A stretch of DNA of 64,000 nucleotides from Streptomyces coeruleorubidus (lineage in GTDB: Bacteria > Actinomycetota > Actinomycetes > Streptomycetales > Streptomycetaceae), in the NCBI RefSeq assembly GCF_028885415.1, contig NZ_CP118527.1:744001-808000 (forward strand), read 5' to 3'. This document shows, one piece after another, positions 63,098 to 64,000 of the stretch. How positions within the stretch are numbered: position 1 is the first letter of the stretch; every line of letters starts with the position of its first letter. The notes under the pieces were generated by a model. The model had not been told where the DNA came from. It saw only the letters and a list, made by a program, of their open reading frames with translations, and searched no databases. A program made the translations under genes and the position numbers.

Positions 63098-64000
63098 GTG
63101 AAAGCCGACCGACTGCTGTCCATCCTGCTGCTCCTGCAGACCCGCGAACGGATGTCCCACGTCGAACTCGCCGAGCACCTGGAGGTCTCCGTCCGCACCG
63201 TCTACCGCGACGTCGAGGCGCTGTCCGCCGCTGGTGTCCCGGTGTGGACGGAGCGCGGGCGCAGCGGCGGCGTCCGGCTGCTGCCCGGCTACCGCACCGA
63301 CGTCACCGGGCTGACCAACGACGAGGCACGCGCCCTGTTCGTCCTCGCCACCGAGGGCACGCACGGCGCCCTCGGCCTCGGTGAGGCGATCCGCTCCGCG
63401 CTGCGCAAGGTCATGGCCGCGCTGCCCGCCCCGCACCGCGGCGACGCCGAGCGCACGAGCGAGCGTATCCTCGTCGACCCCGTCCGTTGGATGCACGGCA
63501 TCGAAACGGCCTCCGACGCCCATCTCGCAGAGCTGCAGCGCGCCGCCTTCGCCGACCGTCGGCTCCGGCTGACCTACCGCAGCGGCGACGCCCGCGAGCC
63601 GCGCAGCCACACCGTGGACCCGTACGGGCTGGTCAGCAAGGCGGGAGTCTGGTATCTGGTCGCCGACCGGGATGGTGAGCCCCGGCTGTTCCGCTCCGAC
63701 CGGGTCAAGGCCGCCGAGGTCACCGACGAACCCGTCCACCGTCGTCCCGGCCAGAACCTGGCAACCGTCTGGGCCCTGCTGCGCGAACGCTTCGAGAGCC
63801 TGCCGGACGGCATCCGCGTCCACTGCCGCGTACGCCCCGAGCAACTCGAGCTCTTCCAGCGCCTTTTCGCCTCCCAGCTGGTCACCCCACCCCATCCCAT
63901 GGATGGCGGTTGGGCCCGCGTCGAACTCGCCTTCCGTGAACTTCCCGACGTACGCGGACTGCTCTCCCTGGGCGCCGCCGTCGAGGTCCTCGACCCGCCC
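63098..64000 (+). CDS. WYL-domain helix-turn-helix regulator (DeoR/YafY type), runs off right edge
   Basis: 301 codons inside the window from GTG 63098. The HTH_11 domain (MSHVELAEHLEVSVRTVYRD) and a wing (GVRLLPGYRT) precede the WYL domain (about 130-215), where YGLVSKAGVWYLVADRDG and FRSDRVKAAEV form the ligand-binding core. A C-terminal WCX-type domain has started before the window ends. Such regulators repress the adjacent divergent gene, here the carboxylesterase. A fragment of a paralogue is at 38748-38868. Confidence 0.9.
   Translation, partial: MKADRLLSILLLLQTRERMSHVELAEHLEVSVRTVYRDVEALSAAGVPVWTERGRSGGVRLLPGYRTDVTGLTNDEARALFVLATEGTHGALGLGEAIRSALRKVMAALPAPHRGDAERTSERILVDPVRWMHGIETASDAHLAELQRAAFADRRLRLTYRSGDAREPRSHTVDPYGLVSKAGVWYLVADRDGEPRLFRSDRVKAAEVTDEPVHRRPGQNLATVWALLRERFESLPDGIRVHCRVRPEQLELFQRLFASQLVTPPHPMDGGWARVELAFRELPDVRGLLSLGAAVEVLDPP

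Noticed and set aside
1..64000. tRNA, rRNA or replication origin
   Set aside because: No cloverleaf, rRNA segment, DnaA-box cluster or plasmid replication gene was recognised by eye. A tRNA and covariance search would settle it.

Overview
The window is high-GC DNA with GTG/TTG starts, Tat signals, actinobacterial regulator types and several typical Streptomyces enzymes. It is most likely an accessory stretch (chromosome arm or large plasmid) of a Streptomyces or close relative. No rRNA, tRNA, CRISPR array or complete mobile element was seen. At least a dozen truncated or frameshifted gene remnants indicate heavy recombination and decay.

Layout: (1) 0-3.7 kb is scrambled: an aldo/keto reductase start, an IS5-type transposase scrap, an IS481-like transposase tail abutting a broken GT51 transglycosylase, a secreted trypsin-like protease and an MmyB-type regulator tail. 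(2) 3.7-9.3 kb holds a two-component system divergent from a flavin electron-transfer operon (ferric-reductase-like flavocytochrome, FMN-binding protein, ApbE), followed by a DUF2231 membrane protein. Three 11-bp direct repeats lie between the two. (3) 9.4-12.8 kb has a tandem UspA protein and a divergent ATP-binding kinase / GAF-SpoIIE phosphatase pair. (4) 13.5-37 kb is a carbohydrate-acid catabolic island. A minus-strand operon carries an RbsABC-type sugar ABC importer, transketolase and transaldolase. An IclR regulator is divergent from a cyclase-family hydrolase, a 2-hydroxyacid dehydrogenase, a beta-hydroxyacid dehydrogenase and a 6-phosphogluconate-dehydrogenase-like enzyme. After a multicopper oxidase / MFS pair come a gluconokinase, an MHS symporter and four more dehydrogenases (beta-hydroxyacid, SDR, idonate-dehydrogenase-like MDR, 2-ketoacid-reductase-like). 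A similar inverted repeat lies at the two divergent promoters, suggesting one IclR regulon. (5) 37-52.7 kb is a plant-polysaccharide (probably arabinogalactan) locus: GH43 remnant, GH97, GH43 plus CBM13, GH51, a two-permease ABC importer with lipoprotein, a ROK regulator and a large GH39-like multi-CBM enzyme. (6) 52.8-64 kb holds more remnants, an acyl-CoA ligase, a cupin, two intact amidohydrolase-family decarboxylase-like enzymes plus two remnants, a MarR regulator with tandem palindromes, an HSL-type hydrolase remnant, a type-B carboxylesterase and a WYL regulator that runs off the right end.

How it fits together: exported glycosidases and importers bring in sugars and sugar acids. Gluconokinase and the dehydrogenases would convert these to 6-phosphogluconate or ketoacids, and the 6PGDH-like enzyme with transketolase and transaldolase would feed the pentose phosphate pathway. 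The actual substrate cannot be read from sequence. The best candidate for something undescribed is the IclR-linked sugar-acid island, including the in-frame transketolase-transaldolase junction.
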